NCBI GenBank assembly: GCA_964245425.1
Contig: CAXTMV010000027.1
Span: 1-34,351 of the forward strand
Source: JACMLD01 sp964245425
GTDB taxonomy: Bacteria; Bacteroidota; Bacteroidia; Chitinophagales; Chitinophagaceae
Direction: 5' to 3'
Length of the DNA: 34,351 nucleotides
The number at the start of each line of letters is the position of its first letter. Positions within the stretch are counted from its first letter, which is position 1. The position numbers and the translations under genes are program-made. Below, one piece after another: positions 16,361-24,686 of the stretch. A model generated the notes under the pieces. The model was not told where the DNA came from, searched no databases, and saw nothing but the letters and a program-made list of their open reading frames with translations.

Positions 16361-17122
16361 ATGGAGTACAATACCACAAGGAACCATCTTATTATGCGTG
16401 AGTACGGGCGCCATATACAAAAGATGGTAGAGTATTTACTCACGATTGAGGATACCGAAAAAAGGCAGAAAAATGCCCATGCGATGATTGAGTTGATGGG
16501 ATTTCTGAACCCGCATTTAAAAAACGTGGAAGACTTCAGGCATAAATTATGGGACCATCTTTTCCTGATTGCCGATTTTCATTTGGACGTGGAATCTCCT
16601 TACCCCATTCCCACAAAAGAAACACTGAAGTCGAAGCCCAAGCCATTGCGCTATCCCAAACGCTATCCTAAATTTTCTCATTTGGGCAAGAACCTGGAAG
16701 TAGTTATCAACAAGGCTTTAAAAGAAGAGAATCCTGAAAAAAAACTGGGCTTTGCCAATGCAGTAGCCTATTATATGAAACTGGCTTACAACAACTGGCA
16801 TAAAGAACAGGTACACGACGATGCCATACAGAGTGAGCTGACCAATATCACCCAGGGCCAGCTGGAGTTTACCAATACCCCTTATGTAAAAGCTTACCGC
16901 GCCAATGAAGGCAGGGATAACCGCGGCAGTGGTGGCAATTATGGCGATTACCGCGGCAAGCGCAACCAAAAGTTCCAGGCAAGAAGCGGCAGTGGCAGCG
17001 GCGGAGAACGAAGGGACAACCGTGGCGGAAACGGCGGCGGCGAACGGAGGGATAACCGTAATGGCGGCAGTAATAACCAGAACAATGGCGGCAAATTCAA
17101 TAACCGCAAAAGATTTAACTAG
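16361..17122 (+). CDS. DUF4290 protein with Arg/Gly/Asn-rich C-terminal tail
   Basis: From ATG 16361 the protein has 253 residues. Residues 1-185 match DUF4290 ('MEYNTTRNHLIMREYGRHIQ', 'MIELMGFLNPHLKNVEDFRH', 'KLWDHLFLIADF', 'AYYMKLAYNNWHKEQVHDD'), a mostly helical domain of unknown function found in Bacteroidota. Residues about 190-253 are low-complexity, with repeated RDNRGG/ERRDNR units and many Gly, Arg and Asn, like the RGG tails of RNA-binding proteins. The longer frame from 16289 has no conserved sequence before this Met. A strong terminator follows, so it is probably transcribed alone. No membrane or signal sequence is seen. Confidence 0.85.
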   Translation: MEYNTTRNHLIMREYGRHIQKMVEYLLTIEDTEKRQKNAHAMIELMGFLNPHLKNVEDFRHKLWDHLFLIADFHLDVESPYPIPTKETLKSKPKPLRYPKRYPKFSHLGKNLEVVINKALKEENPEKKLGFANAVAYYMKLAYNNWHKEQVHDDAIQSELTNITQGQLEFTNTPYVKAYRANEGRDNRGSGGNYGDYRGKRNQKFQARSGSGSGGERRDNRGGNGGGERRDNRNGGSNNQNNGGKFNNRKRFN

Positions 17123-17136
17123 GCATTTTCCCATAC

Positions 17137-17182
17137 AAGAAAAAGGCTGATCGGCTTCGCTGATCAGCCTTTTTCTTTTTTT
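17137..17182 (+). terminator. Strong intrinsic terminator after the DUF4290 gene
   Basis: A 16-bp stem (17137-17152 with 17162-17177, core GGCTGATC/GATCAGCC) is followed by a T-rich run (TTTTCTTTTTTT). It lies 15 nt after the stop codon. The A-rich left arm may let it also act in the other direction. Confidence 0.9.
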
Positions 17183-17277
17183 AACATCCTGCGGGAATAC
17201 TTTTTGCTTTTACTTTGCGGGCAGAGCGGCCGGCAAACAAATTAACCAGCCAACCAATCAACTTTTCAACTAAACAC

Positions 17278-18585
17278 ATGAGCGTTTTTGAAGTTACCGG
17301 GGGTAAAAGGCTACAGGGAGAAATTACACCGCAGGGCGCAAAAAACGAAGCCCTTCAGATCATCAGTGCCGTTTTGCTGACGCCTGAAAAGATGACGATA
17401 TCCAATATTCCCGACATTGTGGATGTAAACCTGCTGATAGAACTGCTGGGCGATATGGGTGTAAAGACAGACCGGGTAAGCCGTGATACCTGCATCTTCC
17501 AGGCAGACAATGTAAACATCGATTACCTGCACAGCGATGCCTATAAAAACAAGAGCGGGCGTTTACGCGGCGCCGTTATGCTGGCCGGTGCCATGCTGGC
17601 GCGTTTTAAGAAAGCGTTTATATCCAAACCCGGTGGCGACAAGATTGGCAGAAGGCGGCTGGATACCCATATTATCGGGTTTGAAAAACTGGGCGCTGCT
17701 TTTACCTACAATGCCGCACAGAATGTGTTTCACCTGGATGGCAGCCATTTAAAAGGTACTTACCTGTTGCTGGATGAACCTTCCGTAACCGGCACCGCCA
17801 ATATTATTATGGCCGCCACCATGGCCAGGGGTACCACCACCATTTACAATGCCGCCTGCGAACCCTATGTGCAGCAGCTGTGCCGGATGCTGAACCGCAT
17901 GGGTGCACGCATCAGTGGGATCGGCAGCAATATGATTGTGGTGGAAGGGGTAGATTACCTGGGCGGCACAGCGCACCGCATGCTGCCCGATATGATTGAA
18001 GTAGGATCTTTCATTGGCCTGGCTGCCATGACCAAAAGCGATATCACCATTAAAAACGCCGGTATTGAACACCTGGGCGTTATACCTGATAAGTTTAAGC
18101 AGCTGGGTATTGCCATGCATTTTAACGGAGACGATATACATATACCGGCGCAGGACCGCTATGAGATCCAGACCTTTCTTGACGGTTCGGTTCTGACCAT
18201 CTACGACCATCCATGGCCGGGGTTTACGCCCGATTTGCTGAGTATCGTGCTGGTAGTGGCTACCCAGGCAAAGGGCTCGGTGCTGGTGCACCAGAAAATG
18301 TTTGAAAGCCGTTTGTTCTTTACAGACAAGCTGATTGATATGGGCGCACAGATCATTCTCTGCGACCCGCACCGCGCGGCGGTGATTGGCCTCGGCCGCG
18401 AACAACAACTGCGCGGCATTACCATGAGCAGCCCCGATATAAGGGCCGGCGTGGCCCTGCTGATCGCCGCGCTGAGCGCAGACGGCAACAGCACCATCCA
18501 GAACATAGAACAGATAGACCGCGGCTACCAGCATATCGACGACCGCCTGCGGCAGCTGGGCGCGGGCATCGAAAGAATACATTAA
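17278..18585 (+). CDS. murA: UDP-N-acetylglucosamine 1-carboxyvinyltransferase
   Basis: The 435-residue enzyme transfers enolpyruvate from PEP to UDP-GlcNAc, the first committed step of peptidoglycan synthesis. It starts 'MSVFEVTGGKRLQGEITPQG' then 'AKNEALQ', with Lys22-Asn23 of the conserved GAKN. The active-site loop reads 'SKPGGDKIGRRRLDTH': Asp121 stands where E. coli has Cys115. That natural change is known in other bacteria (for example mycobacteria) and goes with fosfomycin insensitivity. The upstream in-frame extension has no conserved sequence. The leader contains CAACCAATCAACT at 17251-17263, also present upstream of asnB. gmk follows after about 75 bp. Confidence 0.97.
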   Translation: MSVFEVTGGKRLQGEITPQGAKNEALQIISAVLLTPEKMTISNIPDIVDVNLLIELLGDMGVKTDRVSRDTCIFQADNVNIDYLHSDAYKNKSGRLRGAVMLAGAMLARFKKAFISKPGGDKIGRRRLDTHIIGFEKLGAAFTYNAAQNVFHLDGSHLKGTYLLLDEPSVTGTANIIMAATMARGTTTIYNAACEPYVQQLCRMLNRMGARISGIGSNMIVVEGVDYLGGTAHRMLPDMIEVGSFIGLAAMTKSDITIKNAGIEHLGVIPDKFKQLGIAMHFNGDDIHIPAQDRYEIQTFLDGSVLTIYDHPWPGFTPDLLSIVLVVATQAKGSVLVHQKMFESRLFFTDKLIDMGAQIILCDPHRAAVIGLGREQQLRGITMSSPDIRAGVALLIAALSADGNSTIQNIEQIDRGYQHIDDRLRQLGAGIERIH

Positions 18586-18660
18586 GTAAAAGCAGTAAGT
18601 TGTAAGCAGTACGACCTCATACTTTTTTCTTTGCCCGAAAAATCGGTTATGGATAATAAC

Positions 18661-19236
18661 ATGGAAACAAAAAAACTGGTTATCATTACTGCGCCGTCCG
18701 GGGCCGGCAAAACCTCCATTACCCGGCACCTGCTGCAACAGTTTCCGCAGCTGGCCTTTTCCGTTTCTGCCGCCACCCGCAGCGCCAGGGGCAAAGAGAA
18801 AGACGGCGTGGATTATTATTTTATCAGCACCCAGTCTTTTCAGCATAAAATTCAGGAAAACGAATTTGTTGAATGGGAGATGGTATACGAGGGAAAATAT
18901 TATGGTACACTGAAGCATGAGCTGGCCCGTATCTGGAACAATCAACAGTTTCCGGTGCTGGACATTGATGTAAAAGGAGCGATTCATGTTCAGCAGCAGT
19001 TTACCAGTAATTGCCTGTCTCTTTTTATTGAGCCACCGTCTGTAGATGAGCTTCGCCGCAGGCTGATGAGCCGTGGCACAGAAACCACCGAAAGCCTGCA
19101 GGCCAGGGTTAACAAAGCCTCGTACGAAATTTCTTTTAAACAGCATTTCAACCATATCATTGTTAACGACGACCTCGAAAAAGCCTGCGCCCTGGCAGGC
19201 AGGCTGGTAAGCGCTTTCCTGAATACAAAGGGATAG
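18661..19236 (+). CDS. gmk: Guanylate kinase
   Basis: From ATG 18661 the protein has 191 residues (ATG 18649 is a near alternative). It phosphorylates GMP to GDP. The P-loop is 'APSGAGKTSI' (residues 11-20). The GMP-binding segment 'SVSAATRSARGKEKDGVDYY' and 'EFVEWEMVYEGKYYGT' follow, then 'VLDIDVKGAIHVQQQ' and 'LRRRLMSRGTE', the lid region. Length and motifs are normal. It lies between murA and the CNNM gene with gaps of about 75 and 41 bp, suggesting a shared transcript. Confidence 0.97.
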   Translation: METKKLVIITAPSGAGKTSITRHLLQQFPQLAFSVSAATRSARGKEKDGVDYYFISTQSFQHKIQENEFVEWEMVYEGKYYGTLKHELARIWNNQQFPVLDIDVKGAIHVQQQFTSNCLSLFIEPPSVDELRRRLMSRGTETTESLQARVNKASYEISFKQHFNHIIVNDDLEKACALAGRLVSAFLNTKG

Positions 19237-19277
19237 TTTTCTGCAGGCCCCCGGCATTTTTTATTTACATTCGTGTT

Positions 19278-20564
19278 ATGCATATCAACCTGAATACGGT
19301 GATTGGAATTGTGCTGTCCATTATCCTGATCGGTTTTTTTGCCGGTATCCAGATTGCGTTTGTGAATGTGAACCGGCTGACCATCGAACTGAAAAAGAAA
19401 CAGGGTAAAAGCAGCAGTATCCTGCTATCCAATATGATTGCGGCGCCTACTAAATTCCTGGGCACAACGCTTATTGGTTTCAACATCTGCCTGGTCATTT
19501 ACGGTTTGCTGGTAGGCGCCATGCTGGCGCCGGCCTGGGACTGGCTGATAGCTTACTGGCATGCACCCGCTGCTTATATTAATTTCCTCCGTCTTTTTTT
19601 TGAAACACTGGCTTCTACCATTATCATACTGGTGGTGGGTGAGTTTATTCCCCGGGCCTTCTGGCGTTCCAAAAGTGAATTATTGCTGAACCCCGCTGTA
19701 AGTAAAATCGTTAATTTCTTCTACCAGTTTTTTCACCCGGTGGCTATTTTTTTTGTGTCACTCTCTGCCTGGATCCTGAAATACCTGTTTAATGTGCGGG
19801 TAGATGAAACCAAAGACGCCTTTACCCGCTCTGACCTGGAACATTTTTTTCACCAGAACCACGAACCCGGCGAAGAATCTCCCAAAGACCTGAACACAGA
19901 ATTATTTGAAAACGCCCTCTCCCTGCCCAATATAAAAATCCGGCAATGCCTGATCCCCAGAAAAGAGATAACCGGCATCGATATCAGCGCAGATGTGGAA
20001 ACGGCCAGGAAAAAATTTGTGCATACACAGCTGAGCAAACTGCTGGTATATGAAGGAAATATTGACCATATACTGGGTTATATACACCAGCTCGACCTGT
20101 TTAAGGAACCTGCTACCATCAACAGCATATTATTATCTATACCCGCCGTACCCGAGAGCATGAGCGCCACCGACCTTATCAATAAATTCTCCAGGGAACA
20201 TAAAAGCATTGCCTGGGTGGTGGATGAATTTGGCGGTACCGCTGGCATTGTTACCATGGAAGACTTGCTGGAAGAAATCTTTGGTGAAATACGCGACGAG
20301 TACGATACCGAAGAATTTGAGGAAAAGAAAATTGCGGAAGATGAATTTCTTTTTTCCGGCCGGTTGGAGCTGGATTACCTGAATGAAAAATATCATTTCG
20401 CATTACCGGCAGACGAAGCCGAAACCCTTTCAGGCTATATCATTGCCGAATACGAAAAGATTCCGCGGATAAAAGAACGAATCATCATCGGCGACTATGA
20501 ATTTGATGTAATGGCGGTCAGTGATACCCGCATTGAAATGGTAAGAATGAAGATATTGAAGTAG
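19278..20564 (+). CDS. CNNM/CBS-domain (CorC/HlyC-type) membrane protein
   Basis: The 428-residue protein has an N-terminal CNNM membrane domain (about residues 1-180, with hydrophobic segments near 8-30, 63-85, 108-128 and 140-165), a linker with 'IKIRQCLIPRKEITGIDI', a CBS pair (about 205-330, including 'KSIAWVVDEFGGTAGIVTME' and 'DLLEEIFGEI') and a C-terminal CorC_HlyC domain (about 345-428). Such proteins are linked to Mg2+ or Co2+ movement. GldE of gliding bacteria belongs to the same family, but the usual gldD neighbour is absent, so I keep the general name. It follows gmk after 41 bp. Confidence 0.9.
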   Translation: MHINLNTVIGIVLSIILIGFFAGIQIAFVNVNRLTIELKKKQGKSSSILLSNMIAAPTKFLGTTLIGFNICLVIYGLLVGAMLAPAWDWLIAYWHAPAAYINFLRLFFETLASTIIILVVGEFIPRAFWRSKSELLLNPAVSKIVNFFYQFFHPVAIFFVSLSAWILKYLFNVRVDETKDAFTRSDLEHFFHQNHEPGEESPKDLNTELFENALSLPNIKIRQCLIPRKEITGIDISADVETARKKFVHTQLSKLLVYEGNIDHILGYIHQLDLFKEPATINSILLSIPAVPESMSATDLINKFSREHKSIAWVVDEFGGTAGIVTMEDLLEEIFGEIRDEYDTEEFEEKKIAEDEFLFSGRLELDYLNEKYHFALPADEAETLSGYIIAEYEKIPRIKERIIIGDYEFDVMAVSDTRIEMVRMKILK

Positions 20565-20771
20565 TTCCTGCTTCGGCGTTCATGGTTATGGATTCTTTGT
20601 TTGGGCCGGTTAAACGCCAGCACGGGCATCCGTAAAAATAATAGCAGATTTCCCCCTATCTTCATCCGGATAACAGCAGTTCCCGTACATAAACGGGCCA
20701 TCCGGCTCTTTCCGACATAAAAAAATCTATAAACCGCTTGTTAAATGCCCGCTGAGTTAGGCTTAATCTGC

Positions 20772-20779
20772 TAAATTTG
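20772..20779 (+). promoter_or_regulatory. Candidate -7 box for tatC (TAAATTTG)
   Basis: TAAATTTG fits TAnnTTTG but lies only about 12 nt before the tatC ATG, so the leader would be very short, and no TTG is found at the usual -33 distance. A small hairpin CCCGT/ACGGG at 20682-20697 is the only other structure in the 226-bp gap. Confidence 0.35.
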
Positions 20780-20790
20780 CAGCTCTTTAT

Positions 20791-21645
20791 ATGGCAATAT
20801 TTAATTTCAAGAGAAAAACAGACGACGCAGGCGCAGAAATGTCTTTTATTGACCACCTGGAAGCCCTGCGCTGGCACCTGGTACGTTCGGTAGTGGCGGT
20901 AGTGGTGGCCGCTATTATTATTTTCATATATGCCAAAGAAGTGGTTACCAATATCATTATGGGCCCCGCCCGAAAAGATTTTGCTACCTACTCCGGTTTA
21001 TGTAACCTGGGCCGGAAACTGCACCTGGGCGATGTGCTTTGCCTGGGCGATTTTACCATCAAGTTCCAGAGCAATGCCATGACGGAACAGTTCATGACCA
21101 CTTTTACTATTGCTTTTGTAGGCGGTTTTATAATAGCGTTTCCATATGTATTCTGGGAATTCTGGCGTTTTATTAAACCGGCACTCAGTAAAAAAGAAGT
21201 AAAGCGTACTTCCGGCATTATTTTCTGGGTTTCTGTTCTGTTCTTTATGGGTGTGGCATTCGGTTATTATATACTGACGCCCTTTATGGTTAACTTCTAT
21301 TCCAATTATTCGCTCAGCCCCCTGATCGAGTTTAAACCCACTCTTTCCGATTATATTGAAAATCTTATCTGGACAACAGTAGGCATCGGCGTGCTGTTCC
21401 AGATGCCGCTGCTCATCATGTTCCTGTCTAAAATCGGGATCGTGTCGCCCATGTTCCTGAGAAAATACCGTCGCCATGCATTTGTGGTGATCCTGATTGC
21501 CGCGGCCATTATAACGCCTTCTACCGACCCTTTCAGCCTTACGCTGGTAACCATACCCCTGTACGCCCTGTTTGAAGCCAGTGTATTGCTTTCTTCCAGG
21601 GTTTATAAGAAAAGAGAAGTAGCAGAGGCCGATGAATGGAGTTAA
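20791..21645 (+). CDS. tatC: Sec-independent protein translocase TatC
   Basis: This 284-residue inner-membrane protein is the receptor subunit of the twin-arginine translocase, which exports folded proteins. The N-terminal 'MSFIDHLEALRWHLVRSV' matches the conserved 'FxxHLxELRxRL' element that binds the signal peptide. Six membrane segments are visible (about 30-50, 108-130, 148-168, 195-218, 232-248, 250-270), with 'FPYVFWEFWRFIKPAL' and 'KEVKR' in the second half of the conserved core. It has a longer first periplasmic loop (about 55-95, with three Cys) than E. coli TatC. No tatA or tatB is adjacent. Confidence 0.96.
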   Translation: MAIFNFKRKTDDAGAEMSFIDHLEALRWHLVRSVVAVVVAAIIIFIYAKEVVTNIIMGPARKDFATYSGLCNLGRKLHLGDVLCLGDFTIKFQSNAMTEQFMTTFTIAFVGGFIIAFPYVFWEFWRFIKPALSKKEVKRTSGIIFWVSVLFFMGVAFGYYILTPFMVNFYSNYSLSPLIEFKPTLSDYIENLIWTTVGIGVLFQMPLLIMFLSKIGIVSPMFLRKYRRHAFVVILIAAAIITPSTDPFSLTLVTIPLYALFEASVLLSSRVYKKREVAEADEWS

Positions 21646-21733
21646 TCTGCGTGCCGGTTTGGGCGCCCTTATTTTGCGGTATTCCTGTAAATAAAATGTT
21701 GAGGCTTGCGATGCAATCTTTTGAACATAGTCG

Positions 21734-21741
21734 TACATTTG
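21734..21741 (+). promoter_or_regulatory. Candidate -7 box for the small beta-barrel gene (TACATTTG)
   Basis: TACATTTG matches TAnnTTTG and lies 29 nt before the ATG at 21770. The nearest TTG elements are 10 and 25 nt upstream, so the -33 match is poor. Confidence 0.4.
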
Positions 21742-21769
21742 CCATTGTAAACTGTAAACTTTTAAACTA

Positions 21770-22372
21770 ATGAAAATGAAAAAGACAAACCTTATTCTGA
21801 GTGTTATTGCGTTTGTGTCAGTAACAATAATAAGCAACCCGGCCAGTGCCCAAAAACGCGGCGGCGGCAATGGCAATACATTTGATGTAGGCACAATGAC
21901 TGTAAATATTGGTGTGGGACTGGGAAGAAATTCCTATGGTGGCTACGGATATTACGGCTCAGGTTATTATGGTTACGGAACGGCCATTGGTTTAAAAGCC
22001 GCTGCAGAAAGAGGCATGTGGCAACTCGGCCCCGGTGTATTGAGCCTTGGTTTTGAAATTGGCGGATCTTTTTCTTCTGCCAGCTATGCAGGTTATAAAT
22101 CCAATATCGTTATTGCAGCTGTTCGTTCTGCTTATCATTTTAGCTGGGGCGTAGACAAGCTGGATACGTATGCAGGCGTCTCTGTTGGGCCTGGTTTCCG
22201 TACTTATAATTACACCGATCTCAGCGACAGCAGGTACACCCACCACGATGTAGTGGCGTCTCCGGGCATTTTTATCGGTGGTGTTTATTATTTTTCTCCC
22301 AATATCGGCGTGAATGTTGAAGCCGGTTATGATATCACTGAATTACAGGGTGGTGTTATATTCAAATTCTAA
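21770..22372 (+). CDS. Small outer membrane beta-barrel protein
   Basis: The 200-residue protein has a signal peptide (about residues 1-28, ..ISNPASAQ) and a Gly-rich start of the mature chain (KRGGGNGN). A Gly/Tyr-rich stretch follows (about 55-72, GGYGYYGSGYYGYG), then alternating strands such as 'GPGVLSLGFEIGGSFSS', 'NIVIAAVRSAYHF' and 'LDTYAGVSVGPGFR', ending in a terminal Phe (..GVIFKF), which is the outer-membrane insertion signal. Size suggests an eight-stranded barrel. Two possible starts (21770, 21776) differ by two codons. It has its own terminator. No specific function is recognised. Confidence 0.8.
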   Translation: MKMKKTNLILSVIAFVSVTIISNPASAQKRGGGNGNTFDVGTMTVNIGVGLGRNSYGGYGYYGSGYYGYGTAIGLKAAAERGMWQLGPGVLSLGFEIGGSFSSASYAGYKSNIVIAAVRSAYHFSWGVDKLDTYAGVSVGPGFRTYNYTDLSDSRYTHHDVVASPGIFIGGVYYFSPNIGVNVEAGYDITELQGGVIFKF

Positions 22373-22392
22373 TAGCATCTTAAAACAATATT

Positions 22393-22422
22393 AAAAAGCC
22401 ATTCGAAAGAATGGTTTTTTTT
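22393..22422 (+). terminator. Intrinsic terminator of the beta-barrel gene
   Basis: AAAAAGCCATTC (22393-22404), a GAAA loop and GAATGGTTTTTTTT (22409-22422) form a stem with one G-T pair and a run of eight T. It lies 20 nt after the stop codon. Confidence 0.88.
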
Positions 22423-22507
22423 ATAAAATTCAAGTCGTTCAAAAAGTTCAACGTCCGTTCAGCGAAAGCAACCAACTACGAACCCCGCACTTTGAACTGA
22501 TTGCCAG

Positions 22508-22522
22508 GAACGGTTACCGTTC
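22508..22522 (+). promoter_or_regulatory. 15-bp palindrome upstream of rpiB (possible operator)
   Basis: GAACGGT (22508-22514) and ACCGTTC (22516-22522) are perfect inverted arms around one T, 62 nt upstream of the rpiB ATG. Nearby AGTTCAA and TTGAACT form another inverted pair. A regulator site is possible but not shown. Confidence 0.3.
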
Positions 22523-22584
22523 AACAACTTGTTTTAGATCCTAGTTGCTTTTTAACGATTTTTGCGCCTTAATAAAAAAATAGT

Positions 22585-23034
22585 ATGCCTGTTTTTGATA
22601 CCGCTTTGCCCGTGGCCATTGGTTGTGACCACGCCGGTTTTGAATATAAAACAAAACTGGTTCCCTGGCTTAACCAGAAAGGATGGCAGGTGAACGATTT
22701 TGGCACTTATTCGGTAGATTCGGTCGATTACCCTGACTATGCACACCCGGTTTGCGCCAGTGTTGAAAAAAACGAGACCGCATTCGGCATTTTATTATGC
22801 GGCAGCGGCAATGGCGTATGCATGACAGCCAATAAGCACGCTGGTATCCGGGCAGGGCTTTGCTGGGCAACCGATGTGGCCACGCTCATCCGCCGGCACA
22901 ACAATGCTAATATCATCTGCCTGCCGGCACGCTTTATAGCCCTCCCCCTTGCACAGGAAATGATAGAGATTTTTATGGCGACTGCCTTTGAAGGCGGCCG
23001 CCACCAGAACCGTATTAATAAAATGGCCTGCTAA
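22585..23034 (+). CDS. rpiB: Ribose 5-phosphate isomerase B
   Basis: This 149-residue cytoplasmic enzyme interconverts ribose 5-phosphate and ribulose 5-phosphate in the pentose phosphate pathway. RpiB/LacAB signatures are present: 'AIGCDHAGFE' (Asp15-His16), 'GILLCGSGNGVCMTANK' with the catalytic Cys72, and 'IRRHNNANIICLPAR' with the phosphate-binding Arg104-His105 region. The length is normal. A secreted M28 peptidase gene starts 16 bp after its stop, so the two probably share a transcript although their roles look unrelated. Confidence 0.97.
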   Translation: MPVFDTALPVAIGCDHAGFEYKTKLVPWLNQKGWQVNDFGTYSVDSVDYPDYAHPVCASVEKNETAFGILLCGSGNGVCMTANKHAGIRAGLCWATDVATLIRRHNNANIICLPARFIALPLAQEMIEIFMATAFEGGRHQNRINKMAC

Positions 23035-23050
23035 TAATCAATCTACAAAC

Positions 23051-24616
23051 ATGAAAAAACAAATGCTTTGTTTGCTGTTCAGCACCGCTGTGCTTACCAG
23101 CTTTGCACAACCAGGCGCCCCTGATAAATATGGCGCCCTGATAACCAAAGAAGATCTGAAGAAACAACTCAGCATCATTGCCAGCGCCGATATGCAGGGC
23201 CGCGAAACCGGTACCGACGGACAGCGGAAGGCAGCCGATTATATTGTAACCCAGTTCAAGGCCTTTGGCCTGACACCCGCCCCGGGTACCGATAATTATC
23301 AGCAATACTATGCTGTTGGTTACGACAGCCTGCTGCATTCGCAATTGGAAATAGGCGGCCATACACTGCTGTCAGGTAAAGATTATATAGATGAGGTAGC
23401 CGTTAACAACACGGGCAAGACAACTGCCAAAGAAATTGTATTTGTGGGCTATGGCATCAGCAGCGATCCGTACGACGATTACAAAGACAAAGATGTAAAA
23501 GGAAAAATGGTTGTTTTATTTAGCGGCGAACCCAAGAAAAATGGTGCTTATTTTATTTCCGGTACAAGGCCATCTGCCTGGACCCAGGGTGGCGGCCTTG
23601 CACAAAAAGCCGCGCTGGCCAAACAAAAGGGCGCTACCGGTATTATTGTGATCAACGCAACACTGGATACCATTACCGCGAACGCCGCCCGGTTTGCAAA
23701 AAAATCTAATACACGCGTTATAAAAAGCGGCGCGGATGCTATTAATTGCTTCACCATTGCCGGGGGTATGGCAAATAAAATTTTGGGGGATGAATTTTTT
23801 ACCGGCATGCTAACAAAAGCAAAACAGAATGAATCACTGGATACGGAGACCTTTAGCAAAAAAATAAAGATCGCCTACGATTACGAAGAAACCAAGATAA
23901 CCAACAATGCCAGTAACGTGGCGGGCTATATAGAAGGCACCGATAAAAAAGACGAATACGTGATACTGACGGGTCATTACGACCACCTGGGCATGCGCAA
24001 CAACCAGATTTATTATGGCGCCGACGACGATGGCAGCGGTACCTGCACGGTTATTGAAATGGCACAGGCTTTTGCAAAAGCCAAAGCAGAAGGTCATGGA
24101 CCCCGCAGAACCATTTTATTCATGACCGTATCAGGAGAAGAAAAAGGTCTTTGGGGTTCCGAACATTACAGCGACAACCCGCTTTTTCCGCTTGACAAAA
24201 CATCGGTGGATCTGAATACCGACATGATCGGCAGAATAGATACAGAAAGAAAAACCGCCGACACCCTGAATTATGTATATGTAATTGGCCACGACAAATT
24301 AAGCAGCGAACTGGTGGGCATCAATGAAGCCGCCAACAACCAACACACCGGGCTTACCCTCGATTATCGTTTTGATGATCCCAAAGATCCCAACCGCATT
24401 TACTACCGCAGCGACCATTATAATTTCGCCCGCAAAGGCATCCCCATCTTATTCTTTTATGATGGGATGCTGCAGTCGGACTATCACAAGCCCACCGATA
24501 CGGTTGATAAAATATACTGGGATGTTTATGAAAAAAGAGCCCGCATGATATTTTATACTGCCTGGGAAATGGCCAACCGCGATGATATGCTGAAAAGGGA
24601 TATCCCTTTGAATTAG
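23051..24616 (+). CDS. Secreted M28-family zinc aminopeptidase with PA domain
   Basis: From ATG 23051 the protein has 521 residues with a signal peptide (residues 1-19, ..AVLTSFA, then Q). A protease-associated domain lies at about 125-260, interrupting the peptidase. The metal ligands of M28 are visible: His309 in 'ILTGHYDHLG', Asp326 in 'YGADDDGSG', Glu363 (base) and Glu364 in 'SGEEKGLWGS', Asp391 in 'NTDMIGRID' and His479 in 'DYHKPTD'. It should remove N-terminal residues from peptides outside the cytoplasm. No T9SS sorting domain or lipobox is present, so it is likely periplasmic. Confidence 0.93.
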   Translation: MKKQMLCLLFSTAVLTSFAQPGAPDKYGALITKEDLKKQLSIIASADMQGRETGTDGQRKAADYIVTQFKAFGLTPAPGTDNYQQYYAVGYDSLLHSQLEIGGHTLLSGKDYIDEVAVNNTGKTTAKEIVFVGYGISSDPYDDYKDKDVKGKMVVLFSGEPKKNGAYFISGTRPSAWTQGGGLAQKAALAKQKGATGIIVINATLDTITANAARFAKKSNTRVIKSGADAINCFTIAGGMANKILGDEFFTGMLTKAKQNESLDTETFSKKIKIAYDYEETKITNNASNVAGYIEGTDKKDEYVILTGHYDHLGMRNNQIYYGADDDGSGTCTVIEMAQAFAKAKAEGHGPRRTILFMTVSGEEKGLWGSEHYSDNPLFPLDKTSVDLNTDMIGRIDTERKTADTLNYVYVIGHDKLSSELVGINEAANNQHTGLTLDYRFDDPKDPNRIYYRSDHYNFARKGIPILFFYDGMLQSDYHKPTDTVDKIYWDVYEKRARMIFYTAWEMANRDDMLKRDIPLN

Positions 24617-24628
24617 CGGACATTCAAT

Positions 24629-24686
24629 AGCTGCGGGTTATGCGCTATCAGCCATTTGTCTGGCAAGGCGCTCAACGCCCGCAGCT
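24629..24686. other. Long imperfect hairpin between convergent genes
   Basis: AGCTGCGGG (24629-24637) is complementary to CCCGCAGCT (24678-24686), with further imperfect GCGC/GGCGC pairs inside. It fills the gap between the ends of the convergent M28 and CBM9-like genes. No good T run flanks it, so it is a possible Rho-blocking or bidirectional end structure rather than a standard terminator. Confidence 0.45.

Noticed and set aside
17749..19257. 502-residue open frame on the minus strand
   Set aside because: It is antisense to murA and gmk, both of which have complete family motifs; the translation has no recognisable domain and odd composition (many Gly, His and Gln).
19278..20564. Naming the CNNM/CBS protein GldE
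   Set aside because: GldE belongs to this family, but the usual ssb/gldD neighbours are missing, so the general family name is safer.
20998..21894. 298-residue open frame on the minus strand
   Set aside because: It is antisense to tatC and the start of the beta-barrel gene; no motif or signal, and the plus-strand genes are well supported.
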